From the NCBI RefSeq assembly GCF_015751785.1, contig NZ_JADOTY010000001.1:124001-188000 (forward strand): DNA of 64,000 nt, written 5' to 3'. The number at the start of each line of letters is the position of its first letter. Position 1 is the first letter of the stretch. The position numbers and the translations under genes were made by a program. Shown here piece by piece: positions 26,350 through 35,399 of this stretch. The stretch comes from Micromonospora vinacea. Lineage in GTDB: Bacteria > Actinomycetota > Actinomycetes > Mycobacteriales > Micromonosporaceae. The notes beneath the pieces were generated by a model. It was not told the DNA's origin and did no database searches. It saw only the letters and a list, made by a program, of their open reading frames with translations.

Positions 26350-27112
26350 GCCACGGCTCCTCGCGGGAGCCCGGCTGGCGGTCACCACGTTCACCACGCT
26401 GCCGGTGCGGGCCGGGCGCATCGACCGCCCGGTCGCCGGCACGGCGATGGCCCTCGCCCCGGTGGTCGGCGCGCTGCTCGGCGTCCTGCTGGCCGGTGTG
26501 CTGCTGCTGGCCGGGGCGCTCGCTCCCCCGCTGGTGGCGGCCGGTGTGACAGTCGGCGTCGCCGCGCTGCTCACCCGGGGGCTGCACCTGGACGGGCTGG
26601 CCGACACCGTGGACGCGCTCGGCTCGTACCGGCGGGGCGCGGCCGCCCTGGAGATCATGAAGAAGCCGGACGTCGGCCCGTTCGGGGTGGTCGCCCTGGT
26701 GGTCGTACTCCTGGTGCAGGCGGCGGCGCTCGCCGACCTCGCCGGTCGGTCCTGGCCGGGGTGCCTCGCGGCGGTGGTCGCGGCGACCGCGGCCGGGCGG
26801 TTCGGTGTCACTGTGGCCTGCCGGCGGGGAGTGCCGGCGGCCCGGCCCGACGGGTTGGGCGCGTTGGTGGCCGGCACTGTCGGCCCGGTGGCACTGGCCG
26901 CCGGCGCGGTCGTCGTCGTGCTGCTGGCGGTGCCCGCGGTGCCGGGCCGTCCATGGCAGGGGCCGCTGGCCGTCGTCGCCGCGATCGCCGTCGCACTACC
27001 GCTGCTCACACACGTGGTACGCCGGCTCGGAGGGATCACCGGCGACGTCCTCGGGGCGACCGTCGAGGTGGTCACCACGCTGGTCTACCTGGGTCTGGTG
27101 CTGTCCGGCTGA
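26339..27112 (+). CDS. cobS: Adenosylcobinamide-GDP ribazoletransferase (cobalamin synthase) CobS
   Basis: Joins adenosylcobinamide-GDP (made by CobU) to alpha-ribazole or its phosphate (made by CobT). The 257-residue membrane protein has multiple helices and the family motifs TTLPV near the N-terminus, HLDGLADTVDALG, and MKKPDVGPFGVVAL. GTG at 26339 lies 11 nt before the end of the cobU-cobT stop, so the two are translationally coupled and all three activities come from one transcript. Confidence 0.92.
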   Translation: MPAEPRLLAGARLAVTTFTTLPVRAGRIDRPVAGTAMALAPVVGALLGVLLAGVLLLAGALAPPLVAAGVTVGVAALLTRGLHLDGLADTVDALGSYRRGAAALEIMKKPDVGPFGVVALVVVLLVQAAALADLAGRSWPGCLAAVVAATAAGRFGVTVACRRGVPAARPDGLGALVAGTVGPVALAAGAVVVVLLAVPAVPGRPWQGPLAVVAAIAVALPLLTHVVRRLGGITGDVLGATVEVVTTLVYLGLVLSG

Positions 27113-27179
27113 ACCGGGTACGGCGGGCCGGGTAGCGTTCGGCTCGACAACACCGGCGCGGCCACCGGGGGATCCCACA

Positions 27180-28475
27180 ATGCTCATCACGGACGACTTC
27201 CTGCCCGTACCGGTGCCGGAGTCGCTCAGCGCGACCTACCTGGTGCCGATGGCGGGGCTACCGAAGGTCAGTGCGAAGACCGCCGTGGCGGCCCTGACCG
27301 GCCGGCTGGCCGAGCCGGTGCACGGGCTGGCCCGGCAGATGCTCGACAGCCCGCTGATGAGCGTCGACACCCGGCCGATCTCCGAGTTCCCCGAACTGCC
27401 GCCGGATCTGCTCACCGCGTTCGGTGCCACCACGGAGCAGCTGGCCCGGCTGGCGGCGGCGACGCACCTGGTGGTCGTACAGGCCGAGTACCGGCCCGGC
27501 TGGCCGCCCGCGCACGAGTGGGCCGCCCGGGCGGTCGCGGCCGCCGTGGCGGAATCCGTCGACAGCGACGTGGTGGACGTCTTCGGCCTCCAGTTCCTCG
27601 ACCCGGCGACCGCGCTGCGCTCCCTCCCCGATGAGCAGGGCCGCATCCGACTCGTCGACTGGGTGCTGGTGCCGTACTCGTCGGACACCGAGGGCCTGTG
27701 GTTCACCACCAAGGGGCTACGCCGCTTCGGCCTGCTGGAGTTGCAGACCCAGGGGGTGCCCGACCACCTCACCCGCGCCTGGGGTGCGGTGATGACCGGG
27801 GCGGCCCGCCGACTGCTGCGGGACTGGACCGACGGGCTCACCGGCGAGGAGGTGCCGGCGTTCGTGCAACTGCCGGTGCTGGCCACTGTCACCGGGCACG
27901 ACATCGCTGTGGCGTACGGCAACCCGGAGCAGCACGGCGCCACCGCCCCGGTGCTGCTCCGCCTCGAACTGGACCCGGCGACCGACCCGGAGGCCGACTC
28001 GTTCCTCAGCCTCCGCCCGCCGGCCGGGCATCCCGGCCCGGACGGGCGCTACTACGCCGCCGCCTGCGCGACACTGTTCTCCGGGATCCAGCCGGACGTG
28101 CGCTACGCCCGCTCCGGTGACGCGATGAGCCGTGCGGTCGCCACCGCCCGGGCCGCGCTGGACGACGCGCGGGCCCGGTTCGTCGCTGGTCAACTCCCCA
28201 CCGAGTCGCAGCTGGTAGTGAAGTACGGCCTGCCCGGGGACGACGGCCCGGAGTACGTCTGGGCGGGCGTCACCTCGTGGGAGACCCCGGAGCGCATCGT
28301 GGGTGTGAGCGCCAGTGACGCCAACACCGACGAGAGCGTCCGCATCGGCGCCCCCGTGGTCGTGGGGGCCTCCGACGTCGTCGACTGGGCCGTCCTGGAC
28401 GCGACAGGCGTCATAGAAGGCGGCTGGACCCAGGCAGTCCTCGACTCAGGCGAACCCCCAACCCCCTCCAGCTAA
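27180..28475 (+). CDS. Conserved hypothetical protein, possibly DUF2314-like at C-terminus
   Basis: A 431-residue soluble protein with no signal peptide or membrane helix. I do not recognise it with certainty. The N-terminal two thirds show alternating helices and strands, including AEYRPGWPPAHEWAARAV and DVFGLQFLDPATALRSL. The last 90 residues (QLVVKYGLPGDDGPEYVWAGVTSWETPERIVG to SDVVDWAVL) resemble DUF2314, a small domain of unknown role found in many bacterial hypothetical proteins; that match is from memory. The start is ATG at 27180, 67 nt after cobS, so it could be co-transcribed with the cob genes, though nothing links it to cobalamin. Confidence 0.6.
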   Translation: MLITDDFLPVPVPESLSATYLVPMAGLPKVSAKTAVAALTGRLAEPVHGLARQMLDSPLMSVDTRPISEFPELPPDLLTAFGATTEQLARLAAATHLVVVQAEYRPGWPPAHEWAARAVAAAVAESVDSDVVDVFGLQFLDPATALRSLPDEQGRIRLVDWVLVPYSSDTEGLWFTTKGLRRFGLLELQTQGVPDHLTRAWGAVMTGAARRLLRDWTDGLTGEEVPAFVQLPVLATVTGHDIAVAYGNPEQHGATAPVLLRLELDPATDPEADSFLSLRPPAGHPGPDGRYYAAACATLFSGIQPDVRYARSGDAMSRAVATARAALDDARARFVAGQLPTESQLVVKYGLPGDDGPEYVWAGVTSWETPERIVGVSASDANTDESVRIGAPVVVGASDVVDWAVLDATGVIEGGWTQAVLDSGEPPTPSS

Positions 28476-28619
28476 CCCCCCACCCCCACCCCCACCCCCA
28501 CCCCCAGCCCAGGTTGATCATGGGGTTAGCGGGGGATTTGATCTCCCAACGCCCCGCCAACCTCATGATCAACGCCGGGAAGGGCCGGGGTGGGGGTGGG
28601 GGTGGGGGTGGGGGTGGGG
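28474..28619. repeat. Palindromic element, family B (copy 1), flanked by complementary C-rich and G-rich tracts
   Basis: The centre (28513-28573) has inverted arms around GTTGATCATGGGGTTAGCGG and GCCAACCTCATGATCAAC. It is flanked on the left by about five CCCCCA units (28476-28507) and on the right by about five GGGGGT units (28588-28619), which are complementary. The whole segment could fold into one long hairpin, and the G-rich strand could form quadruplexes. It sits between the convergent 27180-28475 gene and gcvT, with the G tract ending at the gcvT stop codon. Confidence 0.85.
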
Positions 28620-29750
28620 TTACTTCACTGAGGGGGTTACGAAGGGGGGCTTCGTCAGCTTCAGGGGGGCTCGGCGGCCTCGGATGTCGATCTCGACCTC
28701 GTCACCGTCGGTCAGGTTGGCGTCGGTGTTCAGCAGGGCCAGCGCGATGCCCTGCTTGCGGGTCGGGGAGAAGGTGCCGCTGGTCACGGTGCCGACCTGG
28801 GTGTCGCCCACGTGCAGGGTCATGCCGGGGCGGGGAATGGCCCGGTCGACGGCCACCAGGCCGCGCAGCGTACGCCGGGGGCCGGCGGCCTTCTCGGCGA
28901 GCAGCGCGTCGCGGCCCCAGAAGGCCGGCTTGTCCCAGCCGACCGCCCAGCCGGAGCGGGCCTGCACCGGGCTGATGTCCAGGGAGAGGTCCTGCCCGTG
29001 CAGCGGGTAACCCATCTCGGTACGCAGCGTGTCCCGGGCGGCCAGCCCGCAGGCGCGCAGCTCGAACGCCGCACCGGCGGCGAAGAGCGCATCCCAGACG
29101 GCGACCGCGTGCTCCGCCGGCACCACCAGCTCGTAGCCCAGCTCGCCGGTGTAACCGGTACGGCAGACGGTCAGCTCCACCCCGGCCAGGCTCGCGGCGG
29201 AGAAGCTCATGTAGCCGTGTTCGGTGGGCAGGTCCAGGGCAGCCAGCAACTCGGCCGAGCGGGGGCCCTGCACGGCCAGCACCGCGTACGCCTCGTGCTC
29301 GTCGGTGACTGTCACCTGCTCGGGCGCGGCGGCGCGCAACCGGCGCACCACCTCGGCGGTGTTCGCCGCGTTCGGGATGAGGAAGACGTGGTCGTCGGCG
29401 TAGAGGTAGGCGATGATGTCGTCCACCACGCCGCCGGTGGCGTCGTCGCAGCAGAGCGTGTACTGCGCCCGGCCCGGGCCGATCCGGCCCAGGTCGTTGC
29501 TGAGGCAGGAGTTGACGAAGTCGGCCGCGCCGGGGCCGCTCACCCGGGCCTTGCCCAGGTGTGACACGTCGAAGACCCCGACCGCCGTACGCACCGCGGT
29601 GTGCTCCTTGAGCACTCCGCCGCCGGCGTACTCCAGCGGCATCTCCCAGCCCCCGAAGGGGGCGAACTTGGCTCCGGCGGCGAGGTGCCGCTCGTGCAGC
29701 GGGGAACGGCGCAGCCGGGTCGCGGCGGCGTCGGAGGTCACGTCGGTCAT
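28620..29750 (-). CDS. gcvT: Aminomethyltransferase GcvT (glycine cleavage T protein)
   Basis: The T protein takes the aminomethyl group from lipoylated H protein and transfers it to tetrahydrofolate. The 376-residue protein has [23 protein letters not shown] with the conserved [21 protein letters not shown], and the folate-site segments [10 protein letters not shown] and [22 protein letters not shown] at 29750 is chosen over the longer frame (start 29789) because TAAGTT, a -10-like box, ends 7 nt upstream. gcvP and gcvH are not adjacent. Its neighbours lpdA (shared L protein) and lipB/lipA give a lipoate theme. No glycine riboswitch is visible upstream. Confidence 0.95.
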   Translation of the reverse strand: MTDVTSDAAATRLRRSPLHERHLAAGAKFAPFGGWEMPLEYAGGGVLKEHTAVRTAVGVFDVSHLGKARVSGPGAADFVNSCLSNDLGRIGPGRAQYTLCCDDATGGVVDDIIAYLYADDHVFLIPNAANTAEVVRRLRAAAPEQVTVTDEHEAYAVLAVQGPRSAELLAALDLPTEHGYMSFSAASLAGVELTVCRTGYTGELGYELVVPAEHAVAVWDALFAAGAAFELRACGLAARDTLRTEMGYPLHGQDLSLDISPVQARSGWAVGWDKPAFWGRDALLAEKAAGPRRTLRGLVAVDRAIPRPGMTLHVGDTQVGTVTSGTFSPTRKQGIALALLNTDANLTDGDEVEIDIRGRRAPLKLTKPPFVTPSVK

Positions 29751-29757
29751 GGGTGGC

Positions 29758-29763
29758 AACTTA
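29758..29763 (-). promoter_or_regulatory. Putative -10 box (TAAGTT), leaderless promoter of gcvT
   Basis: Minus-strand TAAGTT ends 7 nt before the gcvT ATG, as for the plus-strand leaderless candidates in this window. Confidence 0.45.
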
Positions 29764-29912
29764 CCGGGGGCAACGTCGCTGGTTAGCATCGGCGGGAGCC
29801 CGCTGGCGCTGTCGGCGGGACAGCCATGACGTCCGGCGGGTAGGTTCCGCCGGAGACCTTCACCGCTGGTACGCGACGCCGCGACCGGCCCGGCCCGCCC
29901 GGAGTAGCTTCA

Positions 29913-31487
29913 GTGACTTCACCCCGCACCACCAATCTGAGCCTGGTCGACACCGACCCGGCCGAGCTCGCCGTCGACGCGATCGTGATCGGCGTGCACA
30001 GCCAGACCGGAGAGCAGGGCGCCACCAGCGGCCTCGCCGGCACCCTGCTGCTCGCCAGCGGCGCGGAGAGCATCGCGGCCGCGTTCGACGGCAAGCTGAC
30101 CGAGACCCTCGCGCTGCTCGGCGCGACCGGTGGGCCGGGTGAGGTCATCAAGCTGGCCACGCTGGGCACCGTGACCGCCCCGCTGGTCACCGCGGTCGGG
30201 CTCGGCCCGGAGCCGTCGGGTGCGGCCCCGGCCCCGGAGACGCTGCGCCGGGCTGCCGGTGCGGCGATCCGGGCCCTGGCCGGCGCACCCCGGGTCGCGT
30301 TGGCGCTGCCGCTGCCGGACGACGCGGACGCGTCGGCCGAGCTGCGCGCGGTCGCCGAGGGCGCGCTGCTGGGTGGGTACCGGTTCGCCGGCTACAAGAC
30401 CCGGCCCCAGCCGACCCGGCGCGAGCCGGTGGCCGAGGTGCTCATCGCGGTGCCGGACGCCGGTGACGCGGGCGCCCAGGCGGAGATCGCCCGGGCGCAG
30501 GCGGTGGCGGGCGCGGTCCGGCTCAGCCGGGACTGGGTGAACACCGCGCCGAACGAGCTGCGTCCGCCGTCGTTCGCCGACGCGGTCGCCAGCGCGGCGC
30601 GCGAGGCGGGTCTCGGCGTCGAGGTGCTGGACGAGGCGGCGCTGGCCGACGGCGGCTACGGCGGCATCGTCGCTGTGGGGCAGGGCTCGGAGGCCCCGCC
30701 GCGGCTGGTGAAGCTGACCTACACCCCGGAGGGTGGTGGCAACGGCAAGCGGGTCGCGCTGGTCGGCAAGGGCATCACCTTCGACACCGGCGGCATCTCG
30801 ATCAAGCCGGCGCAGGGCATGTGGGAGATGAAGTCCGACATGGCGGGCGCCGCCGCTGTGGGCGCGGCCATGCTGGCGATCGCCGCCCTGAAGCCGACGG
30901 TGGCGGTCAGCGCGTACCTGCCGATGGCGGAGAACATGCCGTCGGGCACCAGCTACCGGCCGGGTGACGTGATCACCATGTTCAACGGCAAGCGGGTCGA
31001 GGTGCTCAACACCGACGCCGAGGGCCGGATGATCCTGGGTGACGCCATCGCCCGCGCCTGCGCGGACGGCACCGACTACCTGTTCGAGACCTCCACCCTG
31101 ACCGGCGGGCAGGTCATCGCGCTGGGCAAGCGGATGGCCGGCGTGATGGGCACCCCGGAGCTGTGCGACCGGGTGAAGGTGGTCGGCGACGCCGTCGGCG
31201 AGCCGGCCTGGCCGATGCCGCTGCCCGACGACGTCCGTAAGGGCATGGAGTCGGATGTGGCGGACATCTCGCAGGTCAACGCCGGCATGGACCGGGCCGG
31301 TCACATGCTGCAGGGCGGCGTGTTCCTGCGCGAGTTCGTGACCGACGACGTGGCGTGGGCGCACATCGACATCGCCGGGCCGGGTTACCACCCGGGCGAG
31401 CCGTTCGGCTACTGGACCAAGGGCGGCACCGGCGTTCCGGTCCGCACGTTGGTGCAGCTCGTCGAGGACGTCGCCGCCAACGGCTGA
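29913..31487 (+). CDS. pepA: Leucyl aminopeptidase (M17) PepA
   Basis: A 524-residue cytosolic M17 aminopeptidase with two metal ions. The C-terminal catalytic half holds VGKGITFDTGGISIKP, the metal-binding MKSDMAGAAAV and the family signature NTDAEGRM; the N-terminal half is the variable macro-like domain. GTG at 29913 opens the frame. It is divergent from gcvT and ends at the very strong hairpin 31491-31534. M. tuberculosis pepB lies in the same place relative to gcvT and dlaT (recalled). Confidence 0.94.
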   Translation: MTSPRTTNLSLVDTDPAELAVDAIVIGVHSQTGEQGATSGLAGTLLLASGAESIAAAFDGKLTETLALLGATGGPGEVIKLATLGTVTAPLVTAVGLGPEPSGAAPAPETLRRAAGAAIRALAGAPRVALALPLPDDADASAELRAVAEGALLGGYRFAGYKTRPQPTRREPVAEVLIAVPDAGDAGAQAEIARAQAVAGAVRLSRDWVNTAPNELRPPSFADAVASAAREAGLGVEVLDEAALADGGYGGIVAVGQGSEAPPRLVKLTYTPEGGGNGKRVALVGKGITFDTGGISIKPAQGMWEMKSDMAGAAAVGAAMLAIAALKPTVAVSAYLPMAENMPSGTSYRPGDVITMFNGKRVEVLNTDAEGRMILGDAIARACADGTDYLFETSTLTGGQVIALGKRMAGVMGTPELCDRVKVVGDAVGEPAWPMPLPDDVRKGMESDVADISQVNAGMDRAGHMLQGGVFLREFVTDDVAWAHIDIAGPGYHPGEPFGYWTKGGTGVPVRTLVQLVEDVAANG

Positions 31488-31490
31488 CGA

Positions 31491-31534
31491 ACACGCGAAA
31501 GGGGCCCCCTGCGCAGGGGGCCCCTTTCGCGTGT
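31491..31534. terminator. Bidirectional hairpin terminator (20-bp stem)
   Basis: Perfect 20-bp arms (31491-31510 and 31515-31534, ACACGCGAAAGGGGCCCCCT and complement) with a GCGC loop, between convergent pepA and the 109-aa gene. It ends 2 nt before the minus-strand stop codon. Confidence 0.9.
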
Positions 31535-31535
31535 C

Positions 31536-31865
31536 TCAGTACCGCTCGGGGCGACGTTTGCGGCGCTCGTTGAAGTCGCGCATCCGCTGCGGGTAGCCCA
31601 TCAGCCGGACGTCGTACACCGGGATACCCATCCGGTACGCGAAGCGCCGGGCCCCGTCCGGGCCGTCGATGCGGCGGCGGGTCCACTCCCCGTCGTCGGC
31701 GATCAGGATGACGGTGGTCTCCGTCACGGTCGTCCGGGGCTCGATGAACGCCTCGACGCCGCGCCGGCTCCGGATGAAGTTCTCCAGATGGTCCAGATCG
31801 CCACGATCGGCGGCACGGTCACGGCTCGGCACAGCCGTCTGTTTGCGGCGCCGGAACAACCCCAC
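31536..31865 (-). CDS. Conserved hypothetical protein (109 aa)
   Basis: A basic 109-residue protein: an N-terminal RRRK stretch, a helix (DLDHLENFIRSRRGVEAFIEP), two strands (TTVILIADDGEWTRRRI) and a C-terminal PVYDVRLMGYPQRMRDFNERRKRRPERY. GTG at 31865 (VGLFRRRK) is chosen because GGGGGAGAGA lies about 6-15 nt upstream; the longer frame has no better signal. Similar short proteins occur across actinobacteria (recalled), with no experimental function known to me. It is divergent from lpdA. Confidence 0.75.
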   Translation of the reverse strand: MGLFRRRKQTAVPSRDRAADRGDLDHLENFIRSRRGVEAFIEPRTTVTETTVILIADDGEWTRRRIDGPDGARRFAYRMGIPVYDVRLMGYPQRMRDFNERRKRRPERY

Positions 31866-32043
31866 CGGATCTCTCCCCCACCGTGCGTCATCGACAACGG
31901 TGCCAAGGGTACGTGTCGATGACGTGTCGTTGGGCACCTCAGTACGCACCCTGTGCTCAGTGGTGACAAGATGACCGAGGTGGGGTGTGTCCGTGTTACA
32001 TCCCCGTGACCCCCGATGCAGCGACGCGACCTGGGAGTTGGAC

Positions 32044-33435
32044 GTGAGCGAGCCGAACGAAGCGACCTTCGACATTGTCATTCTCGGAGGTGGCAGCGGC
32101 GGCTACGCGACCGCGCTGCGCGCCGCCCAGCTCGACCTCAAGGTCGCACTGGTCGAGAAGGGCAAGCTCGGGGGCACCTGCCTGCACAACGGCTGCATCC
32201 CGACGAAGGCGCTGCTGCACGCGGCCGAGATCGCCGACCAGGCCCGGGAGTCGGAGCAGTTCGGCGTGAAGGCCGAGCTGATCGGCATCGACATGGCCGG
32301 GGTCAACTCGTACAAGGACGGTGTGATCTCCCGCCTGTACAAGGGCCTGCAGGGCCTGGTGGGCGGCTCGAAGAACATCACCGTCGTCGAGGGCGCCGGC
32401 AAGCTGGTCGGCAAGAACGTGGTCGAGGTGGACGGCAAGCGCTACACCGGCCGCAACATCGTCCTGGCCTCCGGCTCGTACGCGAAGAGCCTGCCCGGCC
32501 TGGAGGTCGACGGCGAGCGGATCATCACCAGCGACCACGCCCTCACGATGGACCGGGTGCCGTCGTCGGTGATCGTGCTCGGTGGCGGCGTGATCGGCGT
32601 CGAGTTCGCCAGCGTGTGGAAGTCCTTCGGGGTGGACGTGACGATCGTCGAGGCGCTGCCCCGACTGGTCGCCGCCGAGGACGAGGAGTCGTCGAAGGCG
32701 CTGGAGCGGGCGTTCCGCAAGCGGAAGATCAACTTTAAGGTCGGCAAGCCGTTCGAGAAGGTCGAGAAGACCGAGAACGGCGTCAAGCTGACCATCCAGG
32801 GCGGCGAGACCGTCGAGGCCGAGCTGCTGCTGGTCGCCGTCGGTCGCGGCCCGAACACCGCCAACCTCGGGTACGAGGAGCAGGGCGTCAAGATGGACCG
32901 CGGCTACGTGCTGACCGACGAGCGGCTGCGCACCAACGTGCCGAACGTCTACGCCGTCGGCGACATCGTGCCCGGCCTCCAGCTCGCGCACCGGGGCTTC
33001 CAGCAGGGCATCTTCGTGGCCGAGGAGATCGCCGGGCAGACCCCCGCCGTGATCGACGAGGTCGGCATCCCGCGCGTCACCTACTGCGACCCGGAGCTGG
33101 CGTCGGTGGGTCTCACCGAGGCGAAGGCCAAGGAGCAGTACGGCGCCGACAAGGTCAAGACGTACAACTACAACCTGGGTGGCAACGGCAAGAGCCAGAT
33201 CCTCAAGACCACCGGCTTCGTGAAGCTGGTCCGGGTCGAGGACGGCCCGGTGGTCGGCGTGCACATGATCGGCGCCCGGGTGGGTGAGCTGATCGGTGAG
33301 GCGCAGCTCATCTACAACTGGGAGGCGTACCCGGCCGAGGTCGCCCAGCTCGTGCACGCCCACCCGACCCAGAACGAGGCCCTGGGCGAGGCGCACCTGG
33401 CCCTCGCCGGCAAGCCGCTGCACTCGCACGCCTGA
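32044..33435 (+). CDS. lpdA: Dihydrolipoyl dehydrogenase (E3) LpdA
   Basis: The flavoprotein that reoxidises dihydrolipoamide in 2-oxoacid dehydrogenases and glycine cleavage. The 463-residue protein has the FAD motif ILGGGSGGYATALRAA, the redox disulfide in GGTCLHNGCIPTKALL, the NAD motif VLGGGVIGVEFASVW, the second FAD motif VYAVGDIVPG, and the C-terminal catalytic base HAHPTQNEALGE. GTG at 32044 opens the recognisable sequence. The E2 gene follows 66 nt downstream on the same strand, so E3 and E2 are likely expressed together. Confidence 0.96.
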   Translation: MSEPNEATFDIVILGGGSGGYATALRAAQLDLKVALVEKGKLGGTCLHNGCIPTKALLHAAEIADQARESEQFGVKAELIGIDMAGVNSYKDGVISRLYKGLQGLVGGSKNITVVEGAGKLVGKNVVEVDGKRYTGRNIVLASGSYAKSLPGLEVDGERIITSDHALTMDRVPSSVIVLGGGVIGVEFASVWKSFGVDVTIVEALPRLVAAEDEESSKALERAFRKRKINFKVGKPFEKVEKTENGVKLTIQGGETVEAELLLVAVGRGPNTANLGYEEQGVKMDRGYVLTDERLRTNVPNVYAVGDIVPGLQLAHRGFQQGIFVAEEIAGQTPAVIDEVGIPRVTYCDPELASVGLTEAKAKEQYGADKVKTYNYNLGGNGKSQILKTTGFVKLVRVEDGPVVGVHMIGARVGELIGEAQLIYNWEAYPAEVAQLVHAHPTQNEALGEAHLALAGKPLHSHA

Positions 33436-33501
33436 TCATCCAAACCGCGGCGTCCGGCGACGGGCGAAGATCCCACCAGGGGAATGAAGGAGTCTCAGAA
33501 A

Positions 33502-35334
33502 ATGCCGGTATCGGTCACCATGCCCCGGCTCGGCGAGAGCGTCACCGAGGGCACCGTCACTCGCTGGCTCAAGCAGGAGGGCGACACGGTCGAGGTTGAC
33601 GAGCCCCTGCTCGAGGTCTCGACCGACAAGGTCGACACCGAGATCCCGTCGCCCGCTGCGGGCGTGCTGAGCCGGATCGTGGTCGGCGAGGACGAGACCG
33701 CCGAGGTCGGCAGCGAGCTGGCCGTCATCGCCGGTGAGGGCGAGTCGACCGGCGGTGGCGAGGCCGCCCCGCAGGAGCAGGCCCCGGCCGAGTCGGTCGA
33801 GCCGGCCGCAGAGCCGACGGCCGCCGCCGAGGGCACCGCCGACGAGGTGGCCCAGGACGAGGCCCCGGCCGAGGCGCCGGCTCCGGCCGCCGCCCCGTCG
33901 GGGGAGGGCACCGCGGTGAAGATGCCCGCCCTCGGCGAGAGCGTCACCGAGGGTACTGTCACCCGCTGGCTGAAGCAGGTCGGCGAGACCATCGAGGTCG
34001 ACGAGCCGCTGCTCGAGGTCTCCACCGACAAGGTGGACACCGAGATCCCGTCGCCGGTCGCTGGCACGGTTCTGGAGATCAAGGTCGCCGAGGACGAGAC
34101 CGCTGCGGTCGGTGCCGACCTGGCGATCATCGGCGTTGCCGGTGGGGCACCCACCCCGGCGCAGCCCGAGCCGAAGCCCGAGCCGAAGGCGGAGGCCAAG
34201 CCGGCGCCGAAGGCCGAGCCGGCGCCGAAGGTCGAGGAGCCGACCCCCGGCATGTCGTACAACGAGCCCGCCGCGGAGACCGAGAGCTCGGCGCAGCCGG
34301 CGAAGACCGAGCAGGCCGCGCAGCCCGCCGCGTCGACCTCGGCGCCGGCACGCCCGTCCGCCCCGGCGCCGGGCGCCGGCGAGGAGGCCGCTGGGTACGT
34401 GACCCCGCTGGTGCGCAAGCTGGCCAGTGAGCACGGCGTCGACCTCGCCGCGCTCAACGGCACCGGCGTGGGTGGTCGGATCCGCAAGCAGGACGTGCTG
34501 GAGGCCGCCGAGAAGGCGAAGGCCGCCAAGGCCGCTCCGGCTCCGGCGGCCGCTCCCGCCGCCGCCGCGCCCTCGGCCAAGCCGGCCGCGAAGCCGCAGC
34601 CGAGCACCAAGCGGGGCACCACGGAGAAGCTGCCGCGGATCCGGGCGACGATCGCCAAGCGGATGCAGCAGTCGCTGCACGAGACGGCGCAGCTGACCAC
34701 TGTCGTCGAGGTCGACGTCACCAAGGTCGCCAAGATGCGGGTCCAGGCGAAGGACTCGTTCCAGGCCAAGCACGGCGTGAAGTTGTCCTTCCTGCCGTTC
34801 TTCGCCCTCGCCGCCGTCGAGGCGCTGCAGACCCACCCGATCATCCAGGCCAGCATGGACCTGGACGGCGGCACGATCACCTACCCGGCCGCCGAGCACC
34901 TCGGCATCGCCGTGGACACCGAGCGCGGGCTGCTCGTGCCGGTCATCCACAACGCCGGTGACCTCAACATGGGCGGCATCGCCAAGCGGATCGCCGACCT
35001 GGCCGAACGGACCCGGGCCAACAAGATCACCCCGGACGAGATGGCCGGTGCCACCTTCACGTTGACCAACACGGGCAGCCGGGGTGCGCTCTTCGACACC
35101 CCGATCGTGCCGTCGCCGCAGTCGGCGATGCTCGGCACGGGTGCCGTGGTGAAGCGTCCGGTCGTGGTCAACGACCCGGAGCTGGGCGAGGTCATCGCCG
35201 TCCGGTCGATGGTCTACCTGGCCATGTCCTACGACCACCGGCTGATCGACGGTGCCGACGCGGCCCGCTTCCTGACCGCGGTCAAGGAGCGGCTGGAGGC
35301 CGGCAACTTCGAGTCGGAGCTGGGCCTGGCCTGA
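33502..35334 (+). CDS. sucB: 2-oxoacid dehydrogenase E2 (dihydrolipoamide acyltransferase), two lipoyl domains
   Basis: A 610-residue E2. Two lipoyl domains (residues about 1-77 and 137-213), each with the lipoylated lysine in [10 protein letters not shown], are joined by Ala/Pro/Glu linkers. A peripheral-subunit-binding domain follows (about 299-335, [15 protein letters not shown]), then the acyltransferase domain with the catalytic SYDHRLIDG near residue 576. ATG at 33502 is chosen over 33484 because GAAGGAG lies between them, 9 nt upstream of 33502. In actinobacteria such an E2 (DlaT in M. tuberculosis) serves pyruvate dehydrogenase and possibly 2-oxoglutarate dehydrogenase, so the sucB label is conventional. 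No E1 gene is adjacent. Confidence 0.93.
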   Translation: MPVSVTMPRLGESVTEGTVTRWLKQEGDTVEVDEPLLEVSTDKVDTEIPSPAAGVLSRIVVGEDETAEVGSELAVIAGEGESTGGGEAAPQEQAPAESVEPAAEPTAAAEGTADEVAQDEAPAEAPAPAAAPSGEGTAVKMPALGESVTEGTVTRWLKQVGETIEVDEPLLEVSTDKVDTEIPSPVAGTVLEIKVAEDETAAVGADLAIIGVAGGAPTPAQPEPKPEPKAEAKPAPKAEPAPKVEEPTPGMSYNEPAAETESSAQPAKTEQAAQPAASTSAPARPSAPAPGAGEEAAGYVTPLVRKLASEHGVDLAALNGTGVGGRIRKQDVLEAAEKAKAAKAAPAPAAAPAAAAPSAKPAAKPQPSTKRGTTEKLPRIRATIAKRMQQSLHETAQLTTVVEVDVTKVAKMRVQAKDSFQAKHGVKLSFLPFFALAAVEALQTHPIIQASMDLDGGTITYPAAEHLGIAVDTERGLLVPVIHNAGDLNMGGIAKRIADLAERTRANKITPDEMAGATFTLTNTGSRGALFDTPIVPSPQSAMLGTGAVVKRPVVVNDPELGEVIAVRSMVYLAMSYDHRLIDGADAARFLTAVKERLEAGNFESELGLA

Positions 35335-35347
35335 TCTATCGCAACGC

Positions 35348-35389
35348 CGAAAGGGCGCCCCGGTCGTCGTCGACCGGGGCGCCCTTTCG
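35348..35389. terminator. Bidirectional hairpin terminator (19-bp stem)
   Basis: Perfect arms 35348-35366 and 35371-35389 (CGAAAGGGCGCCCCGGTCG and complement) with a 4-nt loop, between the convergent E2 and SDR genes. Confidence 0.9.
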
Positions 35390-35399
35390 TCTGCGGTCG

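Noticed and set aside
24316..27078. 920-codon minus-strand frame opposite cobU-cobT and cobS
   Set aside because: No domain; Ala/Gly/Arg/Val-rich shadow of genes with clear catalytic motifs.
29751..29912. Possible glycine riboswitch before gcvT
   Set aside because: No glycine aptamer core pattern is seen on the minus strand, and the -10-like box is 7 nt from the ATG, leaving no leader.
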